NCBI GenBank assembly: GCA_030789695.1
Contig: CM061141.1
Coordinates: 197,476,294 to 197,540,293, forward strand
Length of the DNA: 64,000 bases
Reading direction: 5' to 3'
DNA from: Scilla litardierei
Taxonomy: Eukaryota; Streptophyta; Magnoliopsida; Asparagales; Asparagaceae
A program made the translations under genes and the position numbers. Positions 21,583 to 34,171 of the stretch are shown piece by piece; position 1 is the first letter of the stretch, and each line of letters opens with the position of its first letter. The notes below the pieces were generated by a model, which ran no database searches, was not told where the DNA came from, and worked only from the letters and a program-made list of their open reading frames with translations.

Positions 21583-24500
21583 CTATATCTCGGATTCACC
21601 CATAATCCCCAATTCTCGACGCAACCGCACAAAGGAGTCCTCCTTTAGGGGTTTCGTGAAAATATCGGCGATTTGCTTTTGGGTTTCAACGTACACTAAT
21701 ATGATGTCCTTTTTAGCAACATGATCATATAAGAAATGGTGTCGGACATCTATGTGTTTCGATCGGGAATGGTGCACCGGATTCTTTGAAAGACAAATAG
21801 CACTTTGGTTATCCACCATGATAGGGCTAGTATCACAATGAATACCAAAGTCCTTCAATGTGTGTCTCATCCAAAGAACCTGGGCACAAGCGGCACCGGC
21901 GGCAATGTATTCCGCCTCGGTGGTTGAAAGTGATACCGAATTTTGCTTCTTGGAAAACCAAGAGACAAGAGAATTTCCTAGAAAATGGCAAGTGCCACTA
22001 GTACTTTTCCTGTCGGATTTGCATCCCGCATAATCAGCGTCACTATATGAGACTAACTCATATGTGCTAGATCTCGGATAAAGTAATCCAAAATCTAAAG
22101 TGTAACTTAGATAGCGAAAAATACGTTTAACCGCTACTAAGTGAGAATCCTTAGGTTGAGACTGATAACGAGCACATATACATACGGCAAACATAATATC
22201 GGGCCTACTCGCGGTAAGATAAAGTAAGCTACCTATCATACCTCGATATAGACGAATGTCTACATCTTTTCCGCCCGTATCTTTATCAAGATGCGTAGTC
22301 GTGCTCATTGGAGTCTTTTTCCCGGAGGCATTCTCCATTCCAAATCGCTTTAGCAACTCCACCGTGTACTTCGTTTGGTGGATGAAGATTGCATCGTTCA
22401 GTTGGCGAATTTGGAGACCTAAGAAATATTTGAGTTCGCCCATGTGGCTCATCTCAAATTGTTCCTTCATAACATTAGAAAACTCTTCGCAAAGAGCGAA
22501 GTTAGTAGCACCGAAAATGATATCATCAACATAAATTTGAACTAATAAAATATCATTATTCGCATGCTTAATAAAAAGTGTTGAATCGGCTTCGCCCATT
22601 TTAAAATTCAAATCCAAAAGAAAATTCTTTAGACGATCATACCAAGCTCGAGGAGCTTGTCTCAAACCATAAAGAGCTTTCTTTAGTTTAAAAACGTGAT
22701 TTGGAAATTTTTCATTAATGAAGCCCGGAGGTTGAGAAACGTAAACTTCCTCAACGACATCTCCGTTTAAAAATGCACTTTTAACATCCATTTGTAATAA
22801 TTTAAAATTCTTATGGCATGCAAAAGACAATAATAATCTAATTGATTCTAATCTAGCTACCGGAGCGAAAGATTCTTCGAAATCGATACCTTCCTCTTGA
22901 CGATAGCCTTGAGCTACTAACCGAGCTTTGTTCCGGACGACGACTTGGTTTTCGTCGGTTTTGTTCTTGAAGATCCACTTTGTCCCTATGACAGTGTGGT
23001 TCTTCGATGGCAATGGAACAAGCTCCCAAACCTCATTTCTCTCGAATTGAATGAGCTCCTCCTCCATGGCTAAGATCCAAGCGCTATCTTCGCATGCTTC
23101 ATTAATATTCTTTGGCTCTATTGATGATGCAAAGGCACAATTTGCGAAGTGGTGGACTTGCGATCTTGTCTTGACACTATCTTGAATATTTCCAATGACT
23201 TGCTCATGGGGATGGTCACGAATGGTATGAAGCCGTTTGGGAATACCTTGATCACTAGGAACATTCTCAACAACTTCATTAGTTGGGTTAGTCTCAATAG
23301 AATCAATAGAATCATTAGACTTAGAATTATCAAATGAATCACATAAAACATCCAAAGAATCGTTATCATTTGAAATTCTAGTTGGAACAAATCCTTCATT
23401 AAATGAGACATGAAGCGATTCCTCGATCGTTGAGGTTCGTTTGTTGAATATCCGGTAGGCTTTGCTACGCGTAGAATATCCAACAAAAATCCCCTCATCG
23501 GATCTCGGATCGAATTTGTCCAAACTACCATATGTGTTCTTAATAAAACATTTCGAACCAAAAACACGAAAATGTTTAACTTGAGGCAACCTACCAAACA
23601 ACAATTCATAACAAGTTTGTTTAGTGCCGGGCCTCAAAAGTATTCTATTAAACACATAGCAAGCGGTGTGTACCGCTTCCGCCCAAAATTGATGGCCAAG
23701 TTGGCTATCATCAAGCATAGTGCGAGCACACTCCACTAGCGTCCTATTCTTTCTCTCAACTACACCATTTTGAGGAGGTGCACGAGGGAAAGAGAAGGTG
23801 TGAGTAATACCAACTTCATCACAAAATGTCTCAAAAGACTCATTCTCAAATTCACCTCCATGATCACTACGAATAGTGACAATGGTGGTTCCTAAGAGAT
23901 TTTGTACTTTCTTAACAAAAATTGTGAAGTTTTCAAAAGCTTCATTTTTATTACACAATGAAAATACCCAAGTAAATCTTGAGTAGTCATCTACGATGAC
24001 AAGTCCATACCTTGCATTTCCTAAGGAAGCTACTCTAGTTGGCCCAAATAAATCTAGATGTAATAGCTCTAGTGGCCTTTTAGTAGAGATGCTTTTCTTA
24101 GGTTTAAATGAAGATTTAGGAAGCTTGCCGCGTTGACAACAATCACAAAAACTTTTCTTTTCGAAAACAAGCTTCGGAAAACCTTTAATAGAATTCAATT
24201 TTGAAAGCTTATATAGTGTTCCAAAGTTCACATGTCCAAAGCGTCGATGCCATAAGTGTTGTTCACTTGTGTTGGCAACGAGACATTGTTCATATGACTT
24301 AGGAAGATCCAAAATATAAATGTCTTTACGACGAGTTCCGGAAAATAATAATTTTTCATTATCCTTTCTCAAAATATGACACAATCCTTTCGCAAAGCTA
24401 ACTTTGTAACCTTTGTCACAAAGTTGACTTATTGAAATAAGATTATGATTTAAACCACTAACAAGATAAACATCACTAATTAATGGTTTAGAAGAGTTAC

Positions 24501-24699
24501 CGACTTTACCAACACCTATGATGGTTCCGCTCTCGTTGCCTCCAAATACGACGCGGTTTCCATTCGCAATGGGAACCACTCCGGAGAGCAAACGAGCGTC
24601 ACCCGTCATGTGTTTGGAACACCCGCTATCGAGTATCCAATTCCCTTTGGAGCTAAATTTAAATTCGTTGCTCCTTTCCTTTTTCTTTTCCTTGAGTAC
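21583..24699 (-). CDS. element C pol: protease, integrase, reverse transcriptase, RNase H
   Basis: Open from just after TAG at 24700 to the stop at 21583. Counting from Met at 24609: the protease active site [13 protein letters not shown] straddles this Met. The gag-pre-integrase/zinc region has LWHRRFGH (119-126) and CDCC (155-158). The integrase DDE is D186 (HLDLFGP), D249 (RSDHGGEF) and E285 (NGVVERKNR). RT has D608 ([11 protein letters not shown]) and YVDDIIFG (693-700). RNase H has D857, E900 and D933 ([27 protein letters not shown]), and ADIFTKPL is at 981-988. Every catalytic residue I can check is present. The gag-to-pol linker upstream is broken, so expression from this copy would need splicing, frameshifting or re-initiation, or may not occur. 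Confidence 0.95.
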   Translation of the reverse strand, partial: VLKEKKKERSNEFKFSSKGNWILDSGCSKHMTGDARLLSGVVPIANGNRVVFGGNESGTIIGVGKVGNSSKPLISDVYLVSGLNHNLISISQLCDKGYKVSFAKGLCHILRKDNEKLLFSGTRRKDIYILDLPKSYEQCLVANTSEQHLWHRRFGHVNFGTLYKLSKLNSIKGFPKLVFEKKSFCDCCQRGKLPKSSFKPKKSISTKRPLELLHLDLFGPTRVASLGNARYGLVIVDDYSRFTWVFSLCNKNEAFENFTIFVKKVQNLLGTTIVTIRSDHGGEFENESFETFCDEVGITHTFSFPRAPPQNGVVERKNRTLVECARTMLDDSQLGHQFWAEAVHTACYVFNRILLRPGTKQTCYELLFGRLPQVKHFRVFGSKCFIKNTYGSLDKFDPRSDEGIFVGYSTRSKAYRIFNKRTSTIEESLHVSFNEGFVPTRISNDNDSLDVLCDSFDNSKSNDSIDSIETNPTNEVVENVPSDQGIPKRLHTIRDHPHEQVIGNIQDSVKTRSQVHHFANCAFASSIEPKNINEACEDSAWILAMEEELIQFERNEVWELVPLPSKNHTVIGTKWIFKNKTDENQVVVRNKARLVAQGYRQEEGIDFEESFAPVARLESIRLLLSFACHKNFKLLQMDVKSAFLNGDVVEEVYVSQPPGFINEKFPNHVFKLKKALYGLRQAPRAWYDRLKNFLLDLNFKMGEADSTLFIKHANNDILLVQIYVDDIIFGATNFALCEEFSNVMKEQFEMSHMGELKYFLGLQIRQLNDAIFIHQTKYTVELLKRFGMENASGKKTPMSTTTHLDKDTGGKDVDIRLYRGMIGSLLYLTASRPDIMFAVCICARYQSQPKDSHLVAVKRIFRYLSYTLDFGLLYPRSSTYELVSYSDADYAGCKSDRKSTSGTCHFLGNSLVSWFSKKQNSVSLSTTEAEYIAAGAACAQVLWMRHTLKDFGIHCDTSPIMVDNQSAICLSKNPVHHSRSKHIDVRHHFLYDHVAKKDIILVYVETQKQIADIFTKPLKEDSFVRLRRELGIMGESEI

Positions 24700-25432
24700 C
24701 TAAAGATAGATAAGTTCATATCATGGTACCCAAGGTCATTGGGTCCAAGGGATTAGACCTTTGGAAGCCAAGTCCAAGTGGACTTAGACTTCCCCACATA
24801 ATTCTTACTATGCACAACATCCGAAAAATAAGCATTCATATATATTTGTTTTTCGTCCATGCTTGTGTCCTTTGGGCTCCAAATAGTGAAAATTTTGGGA
24901 GCCATCATCCTATTGGGTGCATGCATGCTACGTTGATTTCCACGTGATGCATGTAGTGAATAGGCATACGGGACATGATGGAATGGTGCACGACGAGAAT
25001 TATTCATATGATGAGGTGGGTGTACATATGCATGTGTGGAAACACGTGCATGAGGGTGTCTCACTTCGTGTGCACGTGCCGAGAATGTGTTGCATAAAAA
25101 TCATCATATGTGTGAGACGGTGGAGTAGGACGTGTGTTCCTACGTGGCATGGTATTGGTGTACATGTAAGCATGCCCCTTCTTTGGAGGTCCACCCAAAG
25201 TGGGTTTCTTTCCGAAAGAGGGTGTGGACGAGGTGGAAGCACCATTGGAAGATGAACTTCCAATAGAGTGTTTGCTCCCACTCGTTGAGGCTTCGGAAGT
25301 TGGCCTAACAAAAGTGGTGACCGACTTGGATGAATTTCCCATCATATATCCCAAGCCAATGTGGTGTTTGGCCGGAAGTAAGTCTTTTAGGATATTATCC
25401 AAATGGCCCTTACCTTTGTTGAATTCGTTGAT
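24700..25432 (-). pseudogene. gag-pol linker of element C, stops and frameshifts
   Basis: Coding-like sequence continues past the gag stop in the same frame (LDNILKDLLP, HHIGLGYMMGN, SSSSNGASTSSTPSFGKKP) to TGA at 25061. A His-rich stretch (HAYVHPPHHMNNSRR, DEKQIYMNAYFSD) then follows in a second frame to a stop at 24753. The protease frame begins after TAG at 24700, in a third frame. At least one stop and two frame changes therefore separate gag from pol. The gag stop TGA follows GGC and looks like a CGA-to-TGA change. Candidate splice signals exist (AAAG|GTAAG at about 25413; TATCTTTAG|GT at about 24700), but joining them does not restore the frame by my reading. Confidence 0.75.
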
Positions 25433-26992
25433 TCAGCCCAATGTGTTCTCATATTTCTCTTTGAGAGAACGCAAAGAAGTATCCAAAGTGGATATTTGCG
25501 ATGTGAGCACATAAACACGAGATTTAAGATTCTCGTTCTCAATACTCAAAGTCGAGTTTTGAGAAGTTAAATCTGCTATCTCATGTTCTTCCGCATCCTC
25601 AATGCTAGCATGTTCAAGTTTAGATTTGAGATTTACAATCTCATTTCTTAACTCTTCAACAACAGTGTCGTTGTTGGTGATGATAGTCTTAGGCGATGTT
25701 TGAATGCTAGCTAGGTCATCTTTTACCTTAGTATATCTATTTACTAACTTAGTGTATTTTGACCAAAGTTGAGTGTTAGCATCCCTAAGATCATCCATCG
25801 TTACCTCATCGCTTTCGTCATTACTATCATCGGAAGAGGAGGATCCTTGATCATTCTCCTCTCTTGCCATGAAGCACATGTGCGCTTGCTCCACTTGCTC
25901 ATCATCCGACTCTCCGCTTGAGGAGTCCTCGGAGTCGGTGAAGGTAGCTCCGACAAGTCCCTTCTTGTTTCCTTTCGTGTACTTCTTGGACTTGTCATAC
26001 TTTGGCGCCTTCCACTTCTCCTTTTGCTTGTTTTGAGGACAATCCGCTTTGATGTGTCCTGGCTTATTGCATTTAAAGCACAAAGGTGGAGAGGCGTTAG
26101 TAGAAGTAAACTTAGATTTTTGTTTGAAGTTACCCTTTCGGAAGAAACGGTTGAACTTCTTGGCCATGAGTGCCATGGACTCCAAGTCCAACTCGTTTTC
26201 CGATTCTTCATCATCGGTAGAGGTGGATGAAGCCGCCTTGAATGCAATCGCCTTTTTCTTAGGCGCATCTAGGTTCAAATATGACTTCATCTTTTCTTGT
26301 AGCTTCACCTTGCTATCTTTGCGTACCTCGTATGACATCAAGGTACCCATTAGTTGAACTACGGTATATTTGTCCATGTCATTACCTTCCTCAATGGCGA
26401 AGGTACGTTTTTCCCAAGAAGAGGGAAGTCCTTCAATAAGCTTTAAGCACTTCTCCTTTTGAGTGTAGATCTTGTCGAGGGCCTCTAACTCGTTTATTAT
26501 GTCAACGAAACGAGCGTAATATTCTTTCATCTTCTCGCCCTGTTGCATATGAAACATTTCGTAATCTTTGGTTACGACTACGAGTTTAGAGTCTCTTACC
26601 CTACTCGTCCCTTCATGTAGAATGAGGAGGGAGTTCCAAATTTGATATGCACTCTTACATGTGCATATCTTATTGAAATCCTCGGGCTCCAATGCACATT
26701 GCAAGGCGTTCATTGCCTTGGCATTGCTTACCTCCGCGGCGACCTCCGCGGTAGTCCATTTCTCAAAATCTTCTTCTTCGGGTTCAATATACTCCTTCAT
26801 TGTAGTTCTCCATAAAGATGCACTTCGGAGGAAGGTTTCCATCCGACACTTCCAGTACCCGTAGTTGGTACCGTTGAAGAATGGAGGCCTCGTAGAGGAA
26901 TGTCCTTCCATCACGGAAGATGCTCCTTCACGGTTCCTGAAGGTGTCATAGTTGGAAGGTGGACACACGGTCTTGTTGTCGTTGGCAGACAT
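25433..26992 (-). CDS. element C gag (519 aa)
   Basis: Copia gag, which forms virus-like particles and binds element RNA. The start MSANDNKTVCPPSNYD lies 28 bp inside the LTR/PBS edge. The N-terminal part has PFFNGTNYGYWKCRMETFL and ALEPEDFNKICTCKSAYQIWNSL, typical of SIRE/Maximus gag (UBN2-type). The zinc knuckle CFKCNKPGHIKADC is at C305-C308-H313-C318. The acidic region at ~355-395 (SEDSSSGESDDE) precedes a long coiled coil (~400-519: DLRDANTQLWSKYTKLVNRY, LRNEIVNLKSKLEH). It stops at TGA while homologous coding continues in frame, so it may be slightly truncated. Confidence 0.93.
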   Translation of the reverse strand: MSANDNKTVCPPSNYDTFRNREGASSVMEGHSSTRPPFFNGTNYGYWKCRMETFLRSASLWRTTMKEYIEPEEEDFEKWTTAEVAAEVSNAKAMNALQCALEPEDFNKICTCKSAYQIWNSLLILHEGTSRVRDSKLVVVTKDYEMFHMQQGEKMKEYYARFVDIINELEALDKIYTQKEKCLKLIEGLPSSWEKRTFAIEEGNDMDKYTVVQLMGTLMSYEVRKDSKVKLQEKMKSYLNLDAPKKKAIAFKAASSTSTDDEESENELDLESMALMAKKFNRFFRKGNFKQKSKFTSTNASPPLCFKCNKPGHIKADCPQNKQKEKWKAPKYDKSKKYTKGNKKGLVGATFTDSEDSSSGESDDEQVEQAHMCFMAREENDQGSSSSDDSNDESDEVTMDDLRDANTQLWSKYTKLVNRYTKVKDDLASIQTSPKTIITNNDTVVEELRNEIVNLKSKLEHASIEDAEEHEIADLTSQNSTLSIENENLKSRVYVLTSQISTLDTSLRSLKEKYENTLG

Positions 26993-27004
26993 AGCTGAGT
27001 ATCT

Positions 27005-27017
27005 GGCTCCGATACCA
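27005..27017 (-). other. primer-binding site of element C (Met-tRNA type)
   Basis: The minus strand reads TGGTATCGGAGCC, two bases from the LTR edge at 27020. It is one mismatch from the common initiator-Met form TGGTATCAGAGCC. Confidence 0.9.
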
Positions 27018-27019
27018 AA

Positions 27020-28759
27020 TGTAATGCCCTACCAGCTACTGCACAAGTACTAGAGGGGGGTGAATAGTACTTTAAAATAATAAGGCGTATAATTCCAAAT
27101 TAAATTGCACACAACTACCAAATCAATTTGCGGAAGCTTAAATTGAATGACAACAATGAAATTAACAATGCTAACAAACGAAGTTAATGGGTTCGGATCC
27201 ACCCAAGTCTCCCCGACTTGTTCCCGGTGATCCTACGTCCCAACCACCCGGATCCCCTCCGGATACTTGAGTTAGAAACCCTAACTCAAGATTTCCACTA
27301 TGAATATCTTGTGAAAAACCTTCACAAGATCAAATCATACAAGCAATGGCAAAGTGAATCCCACAACCCGGGATCACAAACTTCTCTCACAACCGAGAGA
27401 GCTAATAAGCAATATAAAGAGTTTATATGAAATAAATACTCTTACCACAAAATCCTATACCTTGAGTTTTTCTTACCCAATAGGTGGAATGAAGGATTTG
27501 AGGAAGATGAAGTCACCAAGCCCTAGCACCAAGGAAATGAGCAGCAATGGGTGCCTAGGGAAGAGTTGGAGACTTGGATCAAGCAATAGCTTGAAGAGCT
27601 CACCAAGAACAAGCTTCTCTCTAGATCTAGAAATGAGAGAGAATGGGTTTCTTGTGAGGAAGAGAGCTTTAGATTTGAGGGAGAATAGCTATCTCTTTAG
27701 AACTCAATGAATCTCTTAATGGCAGCTCTAACCTAGAGAGAAATGACCTAGGTTCGTATTTATAGGGTCCCATAAAAACAAGTTAGGTCATTCTCCAACG
27801 GATAGAAATCTGGGAGAATTAGTCGGTCAAAGAACAATCACTGACCGACTAGTTCATCAACTAGTCGGTCAGCCAAACAACGTGGACCGACTAAGAGTAG
27901 ATCTGAGAAGAGATAGAATTTCAGACCTAGAAAACTAGTCGGTCCAAGAAGACTGTCTGACCGACTAGTTTCACAACTAGTCGGTCAGCCAATGAACGTA
28001 GACCGACTAAGAGGCAAAATAACTTAGTCTGAATGCAAAGTGACTTAGTCGGTCCAAGAACAAAAGTTGACCGACTAGATTGTCAACTAGTCGGTCATCA
28101 AACCTTCTTAGACCGACTAAACAATGAACAGTAGCTTAGGAGAAAATTGGTATGTACAGTAAAGCTCAACTAGTCGGTCAAAGAAGCATCACTGACCGAC
28201 TAGTTCACAAACTAGTCGGTCGGTGAGTCAACATAGACCGACTAACTGTAAACAGTAAAGTCCAAGAAATTAAGGAATCAAACTAGTCGGTCCAAGAACA
28301 GTTGCCGACCGACTAGATCACCATCTAGTCGGTCAGTACTTGTTCTTGTACCAACTAACATGCACAACAAAGTCCGAATCGAAGCGCGACGCTTCGAGGA
28401 AGTTAGAGTGAACTTGTGCAAGGATCCTAGAGCTACGAAATGAGCGTAATGAAGATAGAAACGTAAGATATACTCAAGACTTAGCATTCTATCAATCGAA
28501 ACTAAAAGACTATAAAAAGAACCTTAATAAACGGTCTTTGAGAGCTTCGATTGAATCTTCATAACTTCCAAAGCGCTGCAGGAGCTTCAACGAAGCTTTA
28601 GGCTTGAATACGAACTTATGGAAGTGTTGAGATGTCGCTTTGATTATTCTCGTGAAATTGGCGACGATCTCCAATACTGCGCTCACAAATTGTTAGTTCA
28701 TGAATTATTTATGTTTGCTCATCACCCAAAACCAAATCCGGGGAGTCCAATATTCAACA
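27020..28759 (-). mobile_element. 5' LTR of element C (1740 bp)
   Basis: TGTAATGCCC...TATTCAACA on the plus strand, followed by the TAACG duplication. It contains the palindrome array (27819-28358) and TATA box (27757-27766). By eye it differs from the other LTR by one G in a G-run near the start and by an A/G change (17746 versus ~28483). Confidence 0.97.
27819..28358. repeat. palindrome array in 5' LTR of C
   Basis: Second copy of the array described at 17083-17621, with the same units and order. On the element strand it is upstream of the TATA box, placing it in U3. Confidence 0.9.
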
Positions 28760-31083
28760 TAACGTTCAAGACCCTTAGCCATGATCTTTGCCGACTTGGG
28801 TGGATCTGACCACCACAAGATGGATCTAAACTACTGCGATTAAATTAAAGGAAAGCTAATTAAATTCACATACCCGGAACCTTGCCTTTGTTCAGGTAAG
28901 GTGTACCACACCGTCTTCCGAGTCACTTCCCGTCCCGCGTCGAACCGCTCCGCGACCCGAGGCGAGCAATCCTCTTGTCGCCAAGCCAACCAAGTGCCGA
29001 AGAAAGTTTCACCCGAGTGTGAACCTTCGCCAAGATTTCGGATCAGATCCGAACCCCTTCGTGGCTTTGCTAGAGCCCTTTGGGAGTAAGGCAGAAATTA
29101 TAGGGAGAAGAGAATATTTAATTAAGCCTAGATCCGAGCATGCTCCAACAGTTATGGGCGCCGCTTAGATCTAGAGCTTGGGACGACTTTTGAGGAGTGG
29201 AGCAGACCCCTATTTATATAGGCGGCTGGCCCCTCCCCTTTACTCAAATTCCGATGTGGGACTAAAGTTTGGAGTTAATAAATTCAATTTAGTTTGCCTT
29301 TCACAAAGGCCAAACTTCCGTGAATTTTAACTCCCTTACCGTTGAGCTGTATGATTGACACAACCTATCAAATCGAAGGGTGTTCAACGATGAACGCATA
29401 GGAAAAACAGACGAGTCAATCGGAGTCTGTTTGACCCTCCAATTGATCACCTAAAGATCAGCCCAAGGCGTGATTTTCGTCCAAAATCAGCCGTCAAAAT
29501 CTGCACAGCCCTAAGGTTCTGAAACCCAGTTCGGGTGGGGCCCACTGCACCAGCAGGGCGAGCCCAGACCAGGCTGGATGCGTGGTCTGTGTGCACACAG
29601 CATGGGCACGCCCAGCCTGGGCGCTTGGCCTGGCACCCAGGCGCCAGGCGCCCAGGCCTGGAGCCCAGGGCGCACGGCCCAGGGCGCCCGGCGCCCAGGG
29701 CCCCTGGCCCAGGCTGGCCAGGCGCCCAGGCCAGACCCAGGTGGTCTGGCCTGGGTCAGTCTGATCCGACCCATGCCCAGTTAAGGCATGAGTAAGACCC
29801 CTTTGAGCTGTTTTGTGCGTAACTTGGGCACTTGGCGTCTGATTTGGACGTCGTTCGAATCTGTGTTTAGAGCGGGACATTCCTGTCTTACAGATAAACT
29901 TTTCCATGCATTTATTATATTAAATATGGTCTTAAACAATTTAAGACACATTTTACCCCTTTTGCATAATATGCAAATTGGTCCTTATATAGGCTTAAAA
30001 TTTTCATTTGCATCAAATGAAATTTTCTATCCCTTGCATCAAATGCAAATAATTCTCCCTAATGATTCTACCTATTACTAGATGAAGGTTGCACTTTGTG
30101 TGAGACCCTACAGCCTGACCCAACTACAGGTTAGGCTTGAAGCCATATACGTCAATGACCACGAGCGGCAGTTGTCGTCCCTGTTTCAGTATCATAATTA
30201 TGTGGTTGACTCATCGACATGAGCATTGTCGGGACCACCCTGACTGTTTCCGTGATGAATTCTGCAGTTTTAGTCTCTTCGTCTAAACTATGTCGTTTAA
30301 TTCAAGTCTAGGGTACGGTCAAACTGTCAACCCCAATAACTTGAATTCGGTTAGTTTCCCTCGATCTTTAGTCAAATAATGTTGAACAACTTCCAACATA
30401 CTCTCTCCAGAGTTTTTACTAAAGCCCAACTAACTCTACGACACTAACTCACATTGACCAGGAGAGACGAATCCTATTTCGGTCATTACTCTCCTTGTAC
30501 GCTTCAAATGTCACCCTACCAAAGACCTTTCGATCGGCCTTGTCTTGAAGCTAGGTCAATGATCTAAGTGACACCATTCACGCACAGGTTTGTACAATGA
30601 CCTCAAGTGAAAGACCAACTTGCATATCATCACTAAGAGTTATCATTGACAAAGTTGTCAATCATAACCATATGATAACTCTTGTGGGTCGTTCAGTGAA
30701 CTCATTCTCTAATGAGCACATGTGTCTTGTCTTCGACTTCGCCAAGTCAAACGATCATGAGATCATCGTCACCGCTATACGGTGAAGACTAAGACACAAT
30801 GGTCTATCCGATGTTTCGATATCCTTTTCTCGAAACATCTATGACCACGAACCTTTTTAGACTTATGCTACAGACGATCAAACATTTCTCTATTATCGAG
30901 ATACTTATCTCGATACATGTTTGAGCATTAAGTCTCAAGACTTTACCTAAGTTAATTACTAATGATAACTACATTATGATTTAACTTAGATAAATTCTTA
31001 CCATACAACTTACTGTAATTTTGAACAAGATGGTTGTATAGATACACAAGGATAAATTGCCTCGAGGGCATACATCCGCATCA
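28760..31083 (-). mobile_element. 3' LTR of element B, main piece
   Basis: It continues the LTR interrupted by element C, starting after TAACG and matching 36284-38673 with several percent difference. It ends CATCCGCATCA, giving a minus-strand TGATGCGG start. It contains the GC-rich palindromic block at 29578-29765. Confidence 0.92.
29578..29765. repeat. GC-rich GCGCCCAGG palindromic block in LTR of B (left copy)
   Basis: A low-complexity block of overlapping GGCGCC, GCCCAGG and CCTGGGC words, mostly self-complementary. It produces long open frames on both strands that are not treated as genes. The equivalent block in the right LTR is about 100 bp longer and rearranged. Confidence 0.85.
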
Positions 31084-31092
31084 TCTCCCACT
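31084..31092 (-). other. PPT-like tract of element B
   Basis: The minus strand reads AAGTGGGAGA immediately before the LTR start TGATGCGG. It is short but correctly placed. Confidence 0.65.
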
Positions 31093-32287
31093 TGCACTCA
31101 GTCCCATTTATCCAGGTATCTTATACTGCATTTACACATAAGTCTTTCCAGACCTCAAGTGTAGAGCCTTCGTGCGCAGATCTGTTGAAACGTCTACTGT
31201 ATAAACTTAAAGGGTTTTCTATGTTTATCTTAGACCATTCATTTGAATCTCATCCAAATAATTTACTTTGGTCCCACGGAATCCATTTAATTTTCCTGGA
31301 TCTCATCCAGTTCATCCTACCTTACGATAATAAGTTATTGGTCATTTTAGACGGTTCATATTTTAAAAGTGTCAAACTCTTTTGACTACTTTATCAGAAA
31401 TATGTTCCATCCCCTTGATGCCTCGGATGTTTTTTATCCGCTCCAACTGACCTTGAAAACCCTCTGGCTAATTCATATAAGTTCGTTTTTCTAAATCATA
31501 TTTAGATAACGGACTATATATAAATGCACCAGTTATCCTGGCCATCTTGAGCATTTACATCGAGTTCGGTCCGAGTAGATCTGTACGCATCTACTGGCGA
31601 GACGGTTTCTTCATAATCAGTTTATAGGAATTAGAATGAAAACGTTCTCAACCAACGTTAGCTGTACTTCACTACTTTCTTTATGCACCAACCTTCTAAA
31701 CTCGAAGATTTACTTGCAGACATTAAGAAACAATATCTTTGAGCATGTAAACTAAAGTCCATACTTTATTTACATGCACGGACCTATTGCATCAAATTGT
31801 TAATTAGAGTCTATACTCCTAATTTCATCCTGAAAGTTATTTTAAATCATCATCTACAATGATGTATAACTCGACTCTTCATCTTACGGGACTTGAGTAA
31901 TCTTTTAGCTTCCTAAAGATTGATTTAATGCATATCATATTCATAATGTTCTCATAGAACCTTATCAAAAGCTAGGCATATTTATCTGGGCTTTAACCCA
32001 GAGGAAAGACTATAACTCAGAGTCATCAGGCATGCACCGCACCATGTCTAACAAAGTGCGATTCATGCTCTTCAACACGCTGATTTGTTAAAAGACTTGA
32101 GAGAAAATCACATTTTCTTTTAATTTATGCAAGATTTACCCATCTAAGTACTTGACTTTTCGATCTAATCGAATCAGTTCAAATATTTCTGTGTTTTGTT
32201 CTCTATTTTATCAGACTTGTGTTTCATCAAGAACACGTGTCTTAATAAAATAAGAACAACTTATTATGTCTAACTTAGACTCATGTC

Positions 32288-32420
32288 CAGGTACATCAGT
32301 ACGTATGAGACTGTGAGTTCAACAACTCATTATCCTACTATCTTACAGAAGGCGTTCGGTACATCAGTATGTACGAGACTGTGAGTTTGACAACTCATTA
32401 TCCTACTATCTTACAGAAGG
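32288..32420. repeat. two-copy ~66-bp tandem repeat
   Basis: GTACATCAGTACGTATGAGA...CTTACAGAAGG is repeated once with few changes. Confidence 0.85.
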
Positions 32421-33644
32421 AGTTTCGGTCAACAAACCTTTGAGAATAAGATTCACAAGTGTCCGTAGACTTCATAATACGAGAGGTCAAACCCCTCTTT
32501 ATGTGACTTGTGAAGCTTAGTCTCTTTAGTATGGCCCAGTCTATTTTTCCATATAAGTTTATTACTATCTTGCATATTCATATATTAACATTAATATATT
32601 ATAGTTATTACAAATTACTAACACAAAACATTGCTTCAGAAGCAAGGTGACGACATTCGTCAAAAATGTGTTAGACGTCTTTGGTATAACATTTATTCTG
32701 AAATCATGACATCAAATATGTCACATTTTTAGTCCCTCATACTTATGCCTATACTAATGATAAAACTATCTTTCTAAATTTGACTTTTCCTTAGTGCCTT
32801 CTTCCTTTTCTAAATCTTATTTAGATATTATACGTCTCAACAAAAATTTTAAATAGCTATGCAAGCATCTCATGTATTTAAACGCCTGAGCTTTGTAACT
32901 AAGAGTGTAGCTCAACAAGTTGCTCATCTCAAGATCCGGTTGGGATACATGGTCTTGCACCGCTCATGCACTCATATTCGATTCAAACAGCTTGATCGAA
33001 TTTTCGAACCTTACGGATCGAACATGCTTTCCATACAACCTTGAGTGTAGCTCAACAAATTGTATGGAGAGACTTTCTATTGAACATCGATATGTTCGAG
33101 CTGCCCCATATAGAGGCGAGTGACATATAGCGTGCATTTATCTTGTTGGACTCGGAACTTAATATAATCATATTCCTTAAGTCTATCCTTAAGAAGGTCA
33201 TTTTAATGTCAACGAGAATATAGTTTATTTTATTAATTATATTTTAACTTGATATTCAATTAACCAATCTATTTGACCGATTGACTTATTCCGTTAGAAT
33301 ATTATATTTAGATTCCATCGATAAACTTAGAATTTACCCTAGTTTAGTATATGTTCAAGTTTTTAAATATAGATAGAATGGCTTTTATTTTTCTATATCC
33401 TCCCACTATTTTGCAATCATTCTAAGCTTTAAAATTGAACGATTTAATCAGATTAAATGAATGGGTAAGAGATCCAATCACCCTGAGCCAAACAACCTTT
33501 AGTTTAGCTCAACAAATTGCTTGACTCTGCAATAGGTAGATGAATCTTCATCAATCATATCAGATATGACTCTCTTATCGATTTTTACCCCTAGCCATTT
33601 GTGATCATGAGTGTGCTCATCCAAATCACAATGTCTAGTCTAGT

Positions 33645-33866
33645 CGGACCCGTGTTTTCGTGTCTAGCCTAACTTACGCCGGTACTCGGTGTATTCACGA
33701 CACGACGATTTGGGTCAGGACTAGACTACATCATAGACTCAACTTACCCCGGCACTCGGTGTATTCACGACATGACGAGTTGCGTCAAGTCTAGCCAGAG
33801 TACATCATTGGCTTAACTTACGCCGACGCTCGGTGTATTCACGACATGACAGTTTGGGTCAAGTCA
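33645..33866. repeat. three-copy ~75-bp tandem repeat
   Basis: CTCGGTGTATTCACGACA recurs three times at ~75-bp spacing, within units beginning AACTTAC(G/C)CCG and ending in GGGTCAAGTCTAG-like sequence. Confidence 0.85.
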
Positions 33867-34171
33867 ATATTTCATCTTATCTATTTAAGAAGTTGGTTCC
33901 TACAAGGTTTCCATGTCACAGCTTGAGTGTAGCTCAACAACTAGAACACTGTTCATATAGTTGCCAACCCCTAAAACAAGGAGGGCTACGGCTAATCTTG
34001 AAGAGGATTATTAATGTATTTGACTTAGATATAATCCAGGGTGTCATGTAATCATGATTCGCATCATTGCCTCCAGTGGAACACATCCAGGGAATTGATT
34101 AAGCCAGGATCACTTATGCCTTAGACTAGCTAGGGTGATCCAACAAACTTAGCCAAGCATATTGACTGGAT

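Larger units (their letters stand above)
16283..28759 (-). mobile_element. element C: young SIRE/Maximus-type Ty1/copia element with extra ORF
   Basis: A complete 12.5-kb element on the minus strand, flanked by perfect TAACG duplications. Its LTRs of 1741 and 1740 bp differ, as far as I can see, by one G-run length change and one A/G substitution. In element order it has: 5' LTR (27020-28759), Met-type PBS, gag, broken linker, integrase-RT-RNase H, a spacer with palindrome array, a 549-aa extra ORF, PPT, and 3' LTR (16283-18023). The integrase-before-RT order is diagnostic of copia. The near-identity of the LTRs implies a very recent insertion. Confidence 0.96.

Noticed and set aside
29494..29907. 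Open frames in the GC-rich LTR block of B (also 37027-37398)
   Set aside because: Low-complexity Pro/Gly/Ala/Arg translations on both strands inside an LTR. Lengths are not conserved between the two copies.
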